Part shown: positions 18,829-28,468 of the stretch, one piece after another | Layout: the number at the start of each line of letters is the position of its first letter | Numbering within the stretch: the first letter of the stretch is position 1 | Source of the DNA: Bacteroidales bacterium | Lineage (GTDB): Bacteria > Bacteroidota > Bacteroidia > Bacteroidales > B18-G4 | DNA: 35,245 bases | Reading direction: 5' to 3' | Assembly (NCBI GenBank): GCA_030606625.1 | Contig: JAUWGC010000005.1 | Span: forward strand, 1 to 35,245 | Made by a program: the position numbers and the translations under genes | The notes under the pieces: generated by a model | The model's database searches: none | The model's input: the letters and a program-made list of their open reading frames with translations, nothing else | Told to the model about the DNA's origin: nothing

Positions 18829-20061
18829 TTGAATTTTGCTTTATATATTGCAAAGAGATACCTGATCTCTAAAAAGTCCCACAACATCATCAATATTATA
18901 TCCGGGATTTCGGTGGCTGGCATAACGATAGGAACCATGGCGCTGATCGTGGTGCTTTCGGTTTTTAATGGTTTTGAGAGCCTGATCGTTTCCTTGTTCG
19001 ATGCATATAATCCTGATCTGCTTATTACTGTGAAAAAGGGTAAAACCTTCAGGTTGGAGGATATATATGCTGATTCGCTGAAAAAGATCCCGGGTGTAAT
19101 ATACTTAACTGAAGTTGTTGAAGATAACGCTTTAATGAAGTATGAATCCAGACAATATATTGTTAACCTGAAAGGTGTCAGTGAAGATTACAAGTACATG
19201 ACACATTTGGACTCCATGCTTATTGACGGCAGCTTTTTATTAAAGAAAGGTGATCTTGATTTTGCTGTTATTGGTGCGGGTGTTGCCTACCATTTGGGTT
19301 ATTATCTGGGCGACAGGATCGACCCCATTGATGTATATGTTCCCAGCCGAACCGGGAAAATTGGTATGAACTTTGACAGGTCATTTAATAATAAGAAAAT
19401 ACATCCTTCGGGGATCATTTCATTGCATCAGGAGTTTGATGTAAAATATGTCCTTGTACCAATAGGTTTTGCAAGGGAATTGTTTGAATATACGGATGAA
19501 GTAACAGCAGTTGAACTTGGCCTTGCAGAGGAAGTAAAAATTCCTGAGATCAGGAAAAAGGTCATGAACATTATCGGTGAGGAATTTAATGTAAAGAACA
19601 GGTTTCAGCAACAGGAACTACTATATAAGATCATGAAATCTGAGAAATGGGCTATTTATCTCATTCTTACATTCATCCTGATCGTGGCGGCTTTTAATGT
19701 GATAGGATCATTAACCATGCTGATCATTGATAAAAAAAAGGACGTTGCCGTTCTCTATAGCATGGGTGCCAGTAATCAATTGATACGAAAGATATTCCTG
19801 ACTGAAGGTGTGATGATATCTGTTATCGGTGCTATATTGGGACTCTTCATTGGTGGGATGATTTGTTTATTGCAGCAAAACCTGGGACTGATAAAGCTGG
19901 GAGATGACAGTGGTGCGTTTATCATAGAAGCATACCCCGTGAAAATGAAATTATTGGATTTTCTTTATGTTTTTATAACCGTGTTTATGATCGGCGTAGC
20001 AGCTGCATATTATCCCGTTCGCCGGATATCAAAGAAATACCTGCATCAGCGATTGCAATAG
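18829..20061 (+). CDS. LolC/LolE-type ABC transporter permease (FtsX-like), TTG start
   Basis: NFALYIAKRYLISKKSHNIINIISGISVAGITIGTMALIVVLSVFNGFESLI; C-terminal FtsX: DVAVLYSMGASNQLIRKIFLTEGVMISVIGAILGLFIG. Confidence 0.9.
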   Translation: MNFALYIAKRYLISKKSHNIINIISGISVAGITIGTMALIVVLSVFNGFESLIVSLFDAYNPDLLITVKKGKTFRLEDIYADSLKKIPGVIYLTEVVEDNALMKYESRQYIVNLKGVSEDYKYMTHLDSMLIDGSFLLKKGDLDFAVIGAGVAYHLGYYLGDRIDPIDVYVPSRTGKIGMNFDRSFNNKKIHPSGIISLHQEFDVKYVLVPIGFARELFEYTDEVTAVELGLAEEVKIPEIRKKVMNIIGEEFNVKNRFQQQELLYKIMKSEKWAIYLILTFILIVAAFNVIGSLTMLIIDKKKDVAVLYSMGASNQLIRKIFLTEGVMISVIGAILGLFIGGMICLLQQNLGLIKLGDDSGAFIIEAYPVKMKLLDFLYVFITVFMIGVAAAYYPVRRISKKYLHQRLQ

Positions 20062-20189
20062 TCTCAAAGATTTTAAAGTCAGACAACCTTTCAAACGTAT
20101 AATTTGTCTCATGTTTAATTAAAAAACAAAGCATCCGGAGCATTCAATGTGAGATGATTAGTTTTTTAAAAATCGGGATGGTTTATCAA

Positions 20190-20220
20190 ATTGGTCAATG
20201 GATTTTTATCCTTATCTTTG
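20190..20220 (+). promoter_or_regulatory. Putative promoter for the gingipain-like gene pair
   Basis: ATTG (20190-20193), 19-nt spacer, TATCTTTG (20213-20220). 64 nt upstream of the ATG at 20285. Confidence 0.5.
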
Positions 20221-20284
20221 CGCCTTAAAAATTATTGGTAATCCCCCAAATACATTTAAATTATTAATATAAAGCTTAGCTGAG

Positions 20285-23200
20285 ATGAATCATTATTCTT
20301 TACCTAATATATTCAGGAAAATTACCCTATTACTTATTATTCTACTAATTAATACATCGTTAACTGCTTTATCCCGTGATATTGTTGTGAACGGAAACTC
20401 TGAAACAAAGATCATTGTCCTTGAAAATACATACAACAGGCTGATATTGTCCAACAATCTGGCAACGATCAGAACGATTAAAATAAATACAGATCAGGGT
20501 GTGTTTACTGAACTCATTATACCGGGTTATTCAGCTACTGATATCATCGGCAGTCCCAAATTACCTGTTAACCGGCAGCTTATTGAGATCCCGGTGGGCG
20601 CAACACCAGTCGTAATCATTAAATCCACGAAAACAAAAATTATTGATCTGGATGATCTGGGTATTCGGTCGAAGATTTTTCCGGCACAACCCCCTGCTCC
20701 GAAAAACGGAACCCCGGTGGATTTTGTTTTTGATCATGCCGCATACAATAAAAATACATTTTATTATACCGAACTTGTTTCGGTAGATGTGCTTGGTTAC
20801 ATGCGGGGTTTGCGTATTGGCAGGGTTAATATTTCTCCTGTTCAATATAATCCGGTGACCAATACCATCAGGGTATTTGAAGAAATTGAATTTGAAGTTC
20901 TTTTTGAAGGAGCCAATGTTGATCTGACTTTAAGTGAAAAACAAAAAAACAATGCTCCTTACTTTGTTTCCCTGGGGAGATATTTTCTGAATTACAAGCC
21001 TGAGAATACAGTAAACAGGGATACCATAACCATATACCCGGTAAAGTATGTGATAGTTTCCGATCCAATGTTTGCCGCTCAATTACAACCGTTTGTTGAA
21101 TGGAAGACCAAAAAAGGATTTACTGTTATTGAAGCTTATACTGATGATCCGGCCGTTGGTAACACAACTACTTCAATAAAATCTTATCTTGAGGGATTGT
21201 ATCAGGCTGGAACACCTGATGACCCGGCTCCATCATTTGTTCTTTTTGTGGGAGATGTTAATCAGGTCCCGGCCTGGAATGGTAGTGCAGGAGGACATGT
21301 TACCGACCTTCCCTATTGTGAATATACAAATGATTATTTTCCGGAAGTTTATTACGGGCGATTTTCAGCACAGGATTCTTCCCAGCTTCAGCCACAGATA
21401 GATAAGACATTACAGTATGAACAATACCTCATGCCTGATCCTTCATTCCTGAATGAAGTAGTAATGGTTGCAGGTATGGATGCATCACATGGTCATGACT
21501 GGGGTAACGGTCAGATCAATTACGGTACGGAAAATTATTTCAATACCGCACATGATATATTATCACATACTTACCTTTATCCGGAATCAGGAAGTCATTC
21601 CGCAGATATTATCCAAAATGTAAGCGACGGTGTGGCTTTTGGTAATTATACTGCACACTGCAATTCCTCCGGATGGGCTGATCCTTCATTCACAACCAGT
21701 AATGTGCCATCACTTCAAAACCAGGATAAATACGGATTATTGGTGGGAAATTGCTGTTCGTCCAATGATTTTAGTTCAGATGAATGTTTTGGTGAAGCAT
21801 TGCTCAGGGCAGAAAATAAAGGTGCCTTGGGTTATATTGGAGGATCGAACAGCACTTACTGGGATGAAGACTATTACTGGGGAGTTGGTGTTGGACCCAT
21901 TACTGAAGATCCTCCTTTATATGAAGAGACTACTTTAGGTTCATATGACAGGACATTTCATGATCATATGGAACCTTTTGAAGATTGGTATACTACCCAG
22001 GATCAGATGGTTTATGCAGGAAACCTGGCTGTAACGCAAGGTTGCCCGGGATCAGCTCAATATTACTGGGAAATCTATTGTGTGATGGGGGATCCGTCAT
22101 TGATGGTTTATTTTTCAGAACCTCCTGTATTATCCGTAAGCTATGATCCGCTTATGCCTCTGGGTGCAACTTCATTTACCGTTACTACCGAACCATATGC
22201 ATATGTTGCCATTTCGAAGGATGGGGTATTGCATGGTGCTGCCCTGGCAGATGCCGGAGGAATAGCTGTTGTTCCACTGGACCCGATCAACATTCCGGGT
22301 GAAGCTGATGTTGTGGTTACAAAACAAAATGCACAGCCTTATATAGGGACAGTAATTGTAAATTCACCTCAGGGACCGTATATCGTATTGAGCGATTATG
22401 AAGTTGTTGATAGTATCGGAGGAAATGGTAACGGGCAGGTTGATTATAGTGAAATCATCAGCCTCAATGTTGAACTTGAAAACCTTGGCAATTCCGACGC
22501 TGTCGATGTATCGGCAGTGTTATCTTCCACTGATGAATTTATCACCATTATCGATAATTATGAGGAGTGGGGAGATATCCCGACACAAACTACTGCAATG
22601 CAGAATGATGCATACACTTTCGAAGTTGCAGATTCGATTCCGGATCAACACGAGGTTATTTTTGACCTTGCCATCCAGGATAGTACAAGGAGCAACTGGA
22701 ATTCTTCTTTCTCTCTTGTATTAAATGCACCTGTTCTTGCTTTTGGCGGTTATACCATCGATGACAGCCAATCAGGTAATGGCAATGGAAAACTTGATCC
22801 GGGTGAAACAGTTGATATGATTGTGGGGGTGATGAACACAGGCCACAGTGATGCTTTAAATGCTGCCGGATATCTTACATCATCATCCACTGATATAACG
22901 ATCAATAATTCTTCGTTCAACCTGGATACTATCCATTATGGCAACTCCCAAAATGCAATCTTTAATATTACTGTGAGTGAAGATGTTCCAACAGGTACGT
23001 CTGTTTCTTTTTCTTTTGAAGCCGGGGCAGGATCATATAATGTCACTGAAGATTTCTTTACGACTGTGGGCCAGATACCCGTACTTGTTCTTGATTTGGA
23101 TGGGAACAATAATTCAGCAAATGAAATGATGACCTGCTTCAATAATCTTGAAGTAGGAGCGGATTATTCTACTGATTTTCCGGAAAACCTGGACTTGTAC

Positions 23201-23965
23201 GCATCCGTTTTTGTTTGCCTTGGTATTTATCCTGAAAACCATGAGTTAACTTCCGGTGAAGGACAAAATTTGGCAGATTACCTGAATAATGGTGAAATGT
23301 TATATATGGAAGGGGGAGATACATGGTATTATGATGATCAAACAGCTGTACATGAAATGTTTAATATCGATGGATTAGAAGATGGAAACAGCGATCTATC
23401 AGATGTGATCGGGCAAAGCGGTACCATGACAGATAGTATGGAATACCATTACAGTGGGGATAATAACTGGATTGACCGTATTGATCCTGTATTGCCTGCT
23501 TATACGATTTTTGAGAATCAGGCACCCGTATATAATTGCGCAGTAGCTTATGATGCCGGTGCGTATAAAACAATCGGTACATCATTTGAATTCGGAGGTT
23601 TGGATGATGGTGAGTTTACAAAAGAGGATCTGATGATAGTAATCCTGGATTTCTTTGGTATTGAAGGTATTTGGACAAATATCAATGATCCGTATATTTC
23701 GGAAGGTATTGATATGAATGCCTATCCTAACCCAATGAAAAATTCAACACGGCTGGTGATCAAAATATCAGCACAAGATAATGTTTCAGTCAAACTATAT
23801 AATTCTGTTGGTCAATTGGTTTCCAATATAATAGATCAACAAATCATTCCTGAAAGAATTTTTACCCATGATCTGGATACATCAGGGCTGGAAGCAGGCA
23901 TTTATTACTGTATCCTTACGACCGGCGACCACTTGGTTACCAGGAAGCTTATTATAATAAGATAA
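20285..23965 (+). CDS. Gingipain-like cysteine protease (peptidase family C25) with T9SS C-terminal sorting domain
   Basis: YTAHCNSSGWADPSFTTSNVPSLQNQDKYGLLVGNCCSSNDFSSDECFGEALLRAENKGALGYIGGSNSTYWDEDYYWGVG...PYAYVAISKDGVLHG is close to my recollection of P. gingivalis RgpB (HGSETAWADP...GNCC...SYVAISKDGVLYG). C-terminus MNAYPNPMKNSTRLVI...GIYYCILTTGDHLVTRKLIIIR is T9SS type A-like. Confidence 0.93.
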   Translation: MNHYSLPNIFRKITLLLIILLINTSLTALSRDIVVNGNSETKIIVLENTYNRLILSNNLATIRTIKINTDQGVFTELIIPGYSATDIIGSPKLPVNRQLIEIPVGATPVVIIKSTKTKIIDLDDLGIRSKIFPAQPPAPKNGTPVDFVFDHAAYNKNTFYYTELVSVDVLGYMRGLRIGRVNISPVQYNPVTNTIRVFEEIEFEVLFEGANVDLTLSEKQKNNAPYFVSLGRYFLNYKPENTVNRDTITIYPVKYVIVSDPMFAAQLQPFVEWKTKKGFTVIEAYTDDPAVGNTTTSIKSYLEGLYQAGTPDDPAPSFVLFVGDVNQVPAWNGSAGGHVTDLPYCEYTNDYFPEVYYGRFSAQDSSQLQPQIDKTLQYEQYLMPDPSFLNEVVMVAGMDASHGHDWGNGQINYGTENYFNTAHDILSHTYLYPESGSHSADIIQNVSDGVAFGNYTAHCNSSGWADPSFTTSNVPSLQNQDKYGLLVGNCCSSNDFSSDECFGEALLRAENKGALGYIGGSNSTYWDEDYYWGVGVGPITEDPPLYEETTLGSYDRTFHDHMEPFEDWYTTQDQMVYAGNLAVTQGCPGSAQYYWEIYCVMGDPSLMVYFSEPPVLSVSYDPLMPLGATSFTVTTEPYAYVAISKDGVLHGAALADAGGIAVVPLDPINIPGEADVVVTKQNAQPYIGTVIVNSPQGPYIVLSDYEVVDSIGGNGNGQVDYSEIISLNVELENLGNSDAVDVSAVLSSTDEFITIIDNYEEWGDIPTQTTAMQNDAYTFEVADSIPDQHEVIFDLAIQDSTRSNWNSSFSLVLNAPVLAFGGYTIDDSQSGNGNGKLDPGETVDMIVGVMNTGHSDALNAAGYLTSSSTDITINNSSFNLDTIHYGNSQNAIFNITVSEDVPTGTSVSFSFEAGAGSYNVTEDFFTTVGQIPVLVLDLDGNNNSANEMMTCFNNLEVGADYSTDFPENLDLYASVFVCLGIYPENHELTSGEGQNLADYLNNGEMLYMEGGDTWYYDDQTAVHEMFNIDGLEDGNSDLSDVIGQSGTMTDSMEYHYSGDNNWIDRIDPVLPAYTIFENQAPVYNCAVAYDAGAYKTIGTSFEFGGLDDGEFTKEDLMIVILDFFGIEGIWTNINDPYISEGIDMNAYPNPMKNSTRLVIKISAQDNVSVKLYNSVGQLVSNIIDQQIIPERIFTHDLDTSGLEAGIYYCILTTGDHLVTRKLIIIR

Positions 23966-23981
23966 TAAAAAACTTACAAAC

Positions 23982-26900
23982 ATGAAAAAGATCATTTTGT
24001 CCTTTATTCTGATTTTAGCTTTATCTACACTATTTGCTACTGAAAATGGCTATCAGGTAAAATTTTCACAACCGGATAATAATACATACGTCCTGTCTTT
24101 TGAATTGGGTGAACACCAGATTTCAGAAGTCAACCTGAACGGTATTGTCTTTTCAGACATCATTTTTAATGGAAGCGTAAAGACAAATCGAAAAGGTTTT
24201 GCTGCCCTGCCGTTTATTCATGCATCTGTCCAGTTGTCTCAGAAACGGAACGTTTCCCTAAGTGTTCTGGAAAGTGAATATGTTGACTATTACCTGGATT
24301 ATCCGCTGGTGCCATCGAGGGGCGTGATCTACAGGGACCAGGATCCGTCTGCCATTCCTTATGAAATAGATGAAAAATCAATTGTGGACAAATGGTACCC
24401 CGAAGTACTTGCCAAACAAACTGATCCTTATATCATTAGGGATATCAGAGGGACATCAGTTTATGTTTATCCTTTCCGGTATAATGCTGCAAAGAATATC
24501 CTAAGGGTTTACAAGTCAGTCAGGGTTCAATTGGTTGAAAATGATGACACTCCCATAAACTCACTGGATAAAGAATCAAATACGGTTCTTTATGAGATGG
24601 ATGCCGTTTACCGTTCTGTTTTCATCAATTATGATCAGAACAGGGATGACCTCACCATAGGTGAAATAGGAGATATTCTGGTGATTTGCACAGACAGGGA
24701 TGAAGATGCCATCGAACCGTATATCCAGTGGAAAAAGGAAAAGGGTTATAACATATCCATGGAAGTTGTTGCTACTGGTACCAATGTTGATAACCTGATC
24801 CAGCAGAAATACGATGAAAATAATAATTTATTATATGTGCAGTTGGTGGGTGACTGGCCGGATATTAAATCAAATACTCTTGGTTATGGTTCTCCGATGG
24901 ATCCTCAACTAGGTTGTGTGGTTGGAACTGATGAGTTTGCAGATATTTGTGTTGGAAGGTTTTCAGCCAATGATTCAAGTCATGTGACAATTCAGGTGAA
25001 CAAGGTTATCAACTATGAGAAGAATCCTGAAATGGGTGCGTCATGGTATGAAACTGCAACCGGTATTGCTTCAAATCAGGGCCCGGGAGATGATAATGAG
25101 TTGGATTATGAACATAATGATGTGATATTTAATGATAAACTGGATCCTTTCACCTATGAAACTTACAACAGTATTTATGATCCTTCAGCAAACCAGTCTA
25201 TGGTGAGTACTGCTGTGAATACCGGGACAAGCGTAATCAATTATACCGGTCATGGCTCTCCAACATCATGGGGCTCATCGGGATTCGGCAATAGTAATGT
25301 TGCGGCTCTTACCAATGGCGACCGCTTGCCTTTTATCGTTTCAGTTGCATGCAGTAATGGTAATTTTCACCAGACTAGCGGAGATTGCTTTGCTGAGGCA
25401 TGGCTTAAAAAGGAGAACGGTGGTGCTGTTATGTTCCTGGGAGCTACCATAGGCCAGCCTTGGGATCCGCCAATGAGAGGACAGGATTATTTTATGGATG
25501 TGCTTATAGGCGGCTATGATTATAGTGCGCATCCGGGCCAGAACGGGATCAATACTGATGAACAGCGTACCACTTTAGGGTCTTTCGTTTTTAATGGATT
25601 GACACTGATGTGCACAGAAGCGGGTGGGTCTGATGATTGGGAAACAGCCAAGACCTGGACTACCTTTGGTGATCCTTCAATGCAGGTACGGACTGCTCCT
25701 CCGGCTGATCTGACCGTTTCAAATAATACCATAATAGTCGGGATCCCGTTTCAAACTACCATTACCTCCTCATCAGACCCTGTTGAAGGTGCAATGGTAG
25801 CCATCAGTCAGGGTGATGATATGTTCAGGGGATTTACTGATACCTGCGGAACAGTTTCGATTAATCATACGTTCACTCCAGGAACGGCATTACTGGTGGT
25901 TACCAGCTTCAATGCGGAAACTGTTTATGAAACTATCGATGTGATCCCTGCTTCAGGCGCTTATGTTGTTTATGCTTATCATACTATCAATGATGCAACC
26001 GGCAATGGAGATGGATTGATCGACTATGGTGAAAACATAAATCTTTCACTTGCATTGACTAATATTGGCTCTGAGGATGCAACAAATGTGGATGTGATCC
26101 TTTCGACTGATGATGATTATATTTTTTTCACTGACAGCCTTGAATTCTATGGTACGATAACAGCCGGGGATACAGTCATTATACCGGATGCATTTGTGTT
26201 TGATGTAGCCAACGATATTCCCGACAATCACAATATCTTATTCAATATCACTTCGACAGGTGATGAAGTTTGGAACAGCAGCTTCTTCGATGAAGCTCAT
26301 GCTCCGGAACTGGTACTCGAAGAATATATTATCAATGATCCCGGTGGTAATAATAACGGGAAACTGGATCCGGGTGAAACAGCTGAATTGATAATTACAA
26401 TTGAAAATAGCGGATCTTCGGAGGCATTTGATGTTTACGGTGAATTACTTGCACTCAGTGAATATATCACCGTTGATGAAAATACACTGTATTATGGTAA
26501 TATTGCAGGTGCAGGATCAGAAGAGCAAACTTATACTGTTACCGCTGATGAAAACACACCTTTAGCGCATTCGGCAGACTTTGAATACAATATGTCAGCC
26601 AACCTTGGCATTTCATCCGGCGATAGCTTCTATATCGTGGTCGGGCAAATACCTGTTTTGGTTATTGACTTAGACGGCAATAACAATTCAGCAGATGAAA
26701 TGATTACATGTCTTAATGACCTGGGTGTAGAGGCTGATTATACAAACAGCTTTCCCGGTGACATAGAATCATATGCCTCGGGGTTTGTTTGCCTTGGAGT
26801 TTATCCGGACAACCATGTATTAAACTCTACCGAAGGTCAAATACTGGCGGATTACCTGAATAATGGCGGCATGCTTTATATGGAAGGTACAGATACATGG

Positions 26901-27554
26901 TATTATGATGGGCAAACAGCTGTACATGACATGTTTAATATCGATGGAGTGGAAGATGGAACCAGCGACCTGTCAGGTGTGGTAGGGCAAAGCGGTACTT
27001 TAACAGATGGTATGGAATACAATTACAGTGGTGATAATAATTATATGGATCATATTGCTCCTGTTTCACCTGCAGAAATGATCTTTATGAATACAGCACC
27101 CAGTTATGGTTGTGGTGTTTCTTACGATGCCGGATCCTATAAAACCATAGGTATGTCGTTTGAATTCGGGGGGCTGGACGATGACGAATTCACAAAGGAA
27201 GATCTCATGATCGCAATCCTTGATTTCTTTGGTATTGAAGGATTATGGACAAATATTGATGATATTGAAGATGTGGCGGGTTTGACAGTCAATGGTATTT
27301 ATCCCAATCCTTTCACTTTAACAACGACCCTCAGTATCACATTGCCCTGTCCAACCCATGTTATTGTTGAAATATATAATATCAACGGACAGAAGATGAA
27401 CTCCCTTGTCAATAATGACCTTGGCCGGGGAACACATAAAGTTGAATGGGACGCAACAAATGATGCAGGTGTAAGATTATCAGAAGGTATTTATTTTTAC
27501 AGGATTATAACCAATGTTGGTTCTGAAACCAGGAAAGTGGTTATAATGCAGTAA
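23982..27554 (+). CDS. Second gingipain-like C25 protease with FlgD-like T9SS C-terminal domain
   Basis: INYTGHGSPTSWGSSGFGNSNVAALTNGDRLPFIVSVACSNGNF...GDCFAEAWLKKENGGAVMFLGATIG, TFGDPSMQVRT. C-terminus GIYPNPFTLTTTLSI...HKVEWDATNDAGVRLSEGIYFYRIITNVGSETRKVVIMQ. Confidence 0.92.
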   Translation: MKKIILSFILILALSTLFATENGYQVKFSQPDNNTYVLSFELGEHQISEVNLNGIVFSDIIFNGSVKTNRKGFAALPFIHASVQLSQKRNVSLSVLESEYVDYYLDYPLVPSRGVIYRDQDPSAIPYEIDEKSIVDKWYPEVLAKQTDPYIIRDIRGTSVYVYPFRYNAAKNILRVYKSVRVQLVENDDTPINSLDKESNTVLYEMDAVYRSVFINYDQNRDDLTIGEIGDILVICTDRDEDAIEPYIQWKKEKGYNISMEVVATGTNVDNLIQQKYDENNNLLYVQLVGDWPDIKSNTLGYGSPMDPQLGCVVGTDEFADICVGRFSANDSSHVTIQVNKVINYEKNPEMGASWYETATGIASNQGPGDDNELDYEHNDVIFNDKLDPFTYETYNSIYDPSANQSMVSTAVNTGTSVINYTGHGSPTSWGSSGFGNSNVAALTNGDRLPFIVSVACSNGNFHQTSGDCFAEAWLKKENGGAVMFLGATIGQPWDPPMRGQDYFMDVLIGGYDYSAHPGQNGINTDEQRTTLGSFVFNGLTLMCTEAGGSDDWETAKTWTTFGDPSMQVRTAPPADLTVSNNTIIVGIPFQTTITSSSDPVEGAMVAISQGDDMFRGFTDTCGTVSINHTFTPGTALLVVTSFNAETVYETIDVIPASGAYVVYAYHTINDATGNGDGLIDYGENINLSLALTNIGSEDATNVDVILSTDDDYIFFTDSLEFYGTITAGDTVIIPDAFVFDVANDIPDNHNILFNITSTGDEVWNSSFFDEAHAPELVLEEYIINDPGGNNNGKLDPGETAELIITIENSGSSEAFDVYGELLALSEYITVDENTLYYGNIAGAGSEEQTYTVTADENTPLAHSADFEYNMSANLGISSGDSFYIVVGQIPVLVIDLDGNNNSADEMITCLNDLGVEADYTNSFPGDIESYASGFVCLGVYPDNHVLNSTEGQILADYLNNGGMLYMEGTDTWYYDGQTAVHDMFNIDGVEDGTSDLSGVVGQSGTLTDGMEYNYSGDNNYMDHIAPVSPAEMIFMNTAPSYGCGVSYDAGSYKTIGMSFEFGGLDDDEFTKEDLMIAILDFFGIEGLWTNIDDIEDVAGLTVNGIYPNPFTLTTTLSITLPCPTHVIVEIYNINGQKMNSLVNNDLGRGTHKVEWDATNDAGVRLSEGIYFYRIITNVGSETRKVVIMQ

Positions 27555-27576
27555 TGTTTAACTAACATGTACGAAG

Positions 27577-27603
27577 AAAGCCGGCCTCCAAAGGGCTGGC
27601 TTT
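27577..27603. terminator. Bidirectional intrinsic terminator between convergent genes
   Basis: AAAGCCGGCC-tccaaag-GGCTGGCTTT (10-bp stem with one G-T), T-run on the + strand and A-run on the other side. Confidence 0.85.
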
Positions 27604-27606
27604 TTA

Positions 27607-28458
27607 TTATTCTATCATAGCTGCTTCTTCTGCCTGGATGATATTATATGTTTCTGTGTTATAAATAAAGGCAATGACTGTACAATTATCTGCAACCCAG
27701 TTATTATTTATTGTAACTGAAGGATATTCCGTAATAGTTTCACCCTGTGAGATTCCTGCACTTACAACCTCTGTTCCCCATGCTCCCCAAACTGATGTTC
27801 TTAATACGTGATTGTGTTCGTAATCAAGAATATCAGGGACAGGGCCATAATTGCTATTATCGTTTTTCTGGGCAGCTATGATACCACTTTCAGCAATATA
27901 GAAACAGAGATTATAAGTTCCTTCCATGTCAGTCAGGAATTCTATGGTTAGAGTTGAAATCAGTTTTCTATTGGAAGGATTATAGTCGTTTTCAATGGTG
28001 ATGTATACTTCCGGAAGCAGGTTAATGATTTCATCAACAGCTTCTTGCCACATAGTATACGGTAATGTCCATTGGCCACTATATTTTGTCTGGTTAATTA
28101 TGCCGCCCGGATAGAACGAAACGTTAAAGTGATCATGGATCTCCGTACCGGTCACGGTCCTGAAATCTGCATCAAATGGCTCTGATTCGGGTAGTGCGTT
28201 TGTTCCGGCATGAATTGACAATAAAATCAATTGTTCTCCATACAGGGTTTTCAGGTTTTTTGCATTCGCCGAACCTTCAGGGCAATTGACGCATGTGTGC
28301 CCGGTAAATTCTTCAAGAAGAATTTTCCTGACTTTTTCTCCCGGTTCCGGGTGGTGTGATCCGATAGGCTCTAAATATGGTTCTTCTATTTTATCACATG
28401 AATAAAACAGGAACACTATTGAAATTATCGTAAAGAAGTATTTTTTTATGCTGTTCAT
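27607..28458 (-). CDS. Omp28-related lipoprotein (thioredoxin-like CxxC)
   Basis: Start MNSIKKYFFTIISIVFLFYSC (lipobox FYSC); ILLEEFTGHTCVNCPEGSANAKNLKTLYGEQLILLSIHAG. The longer ORF start at 28572 overlaps the upstream gene and is unlikely. Confidence 0.85.
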   Translation of the reverse strand: MNSIKKYFFTIISIVFLFYSCDKIEEPYLEPIGSHHPEPGEKVRKILLEEFTGHTCVNCPEGSANAKNLKTLYGEQLILLSIHAGTNALPESEPFDADFRTVTGTEIHDHFNVSFYPGGIINQTKYSGQWTLPYTMWQEAVDEIINLLPEVYITIENDYNPSNRKLISTLTIEFLTDMEGTYNLCFYIAESGIIAAQKNDNSNYGPVPDILDYEHNHVLRTSVWGAWGTEVVSAGISQGETITEYPSVTINNNWVADNCTVIAFIYNTETYNIIQAEEAAMIE

Positions 28459-28468
28459 GGACTGTTTT

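Noticed and set aside
21189-22724. Small + strand ORFs (21189-21401, 21630-21938, 22398-22724) within the first protease gene
   Set aside because: Alternative-frame ORFs inside a clear C25 protease reading frame; no domain or start evidence.
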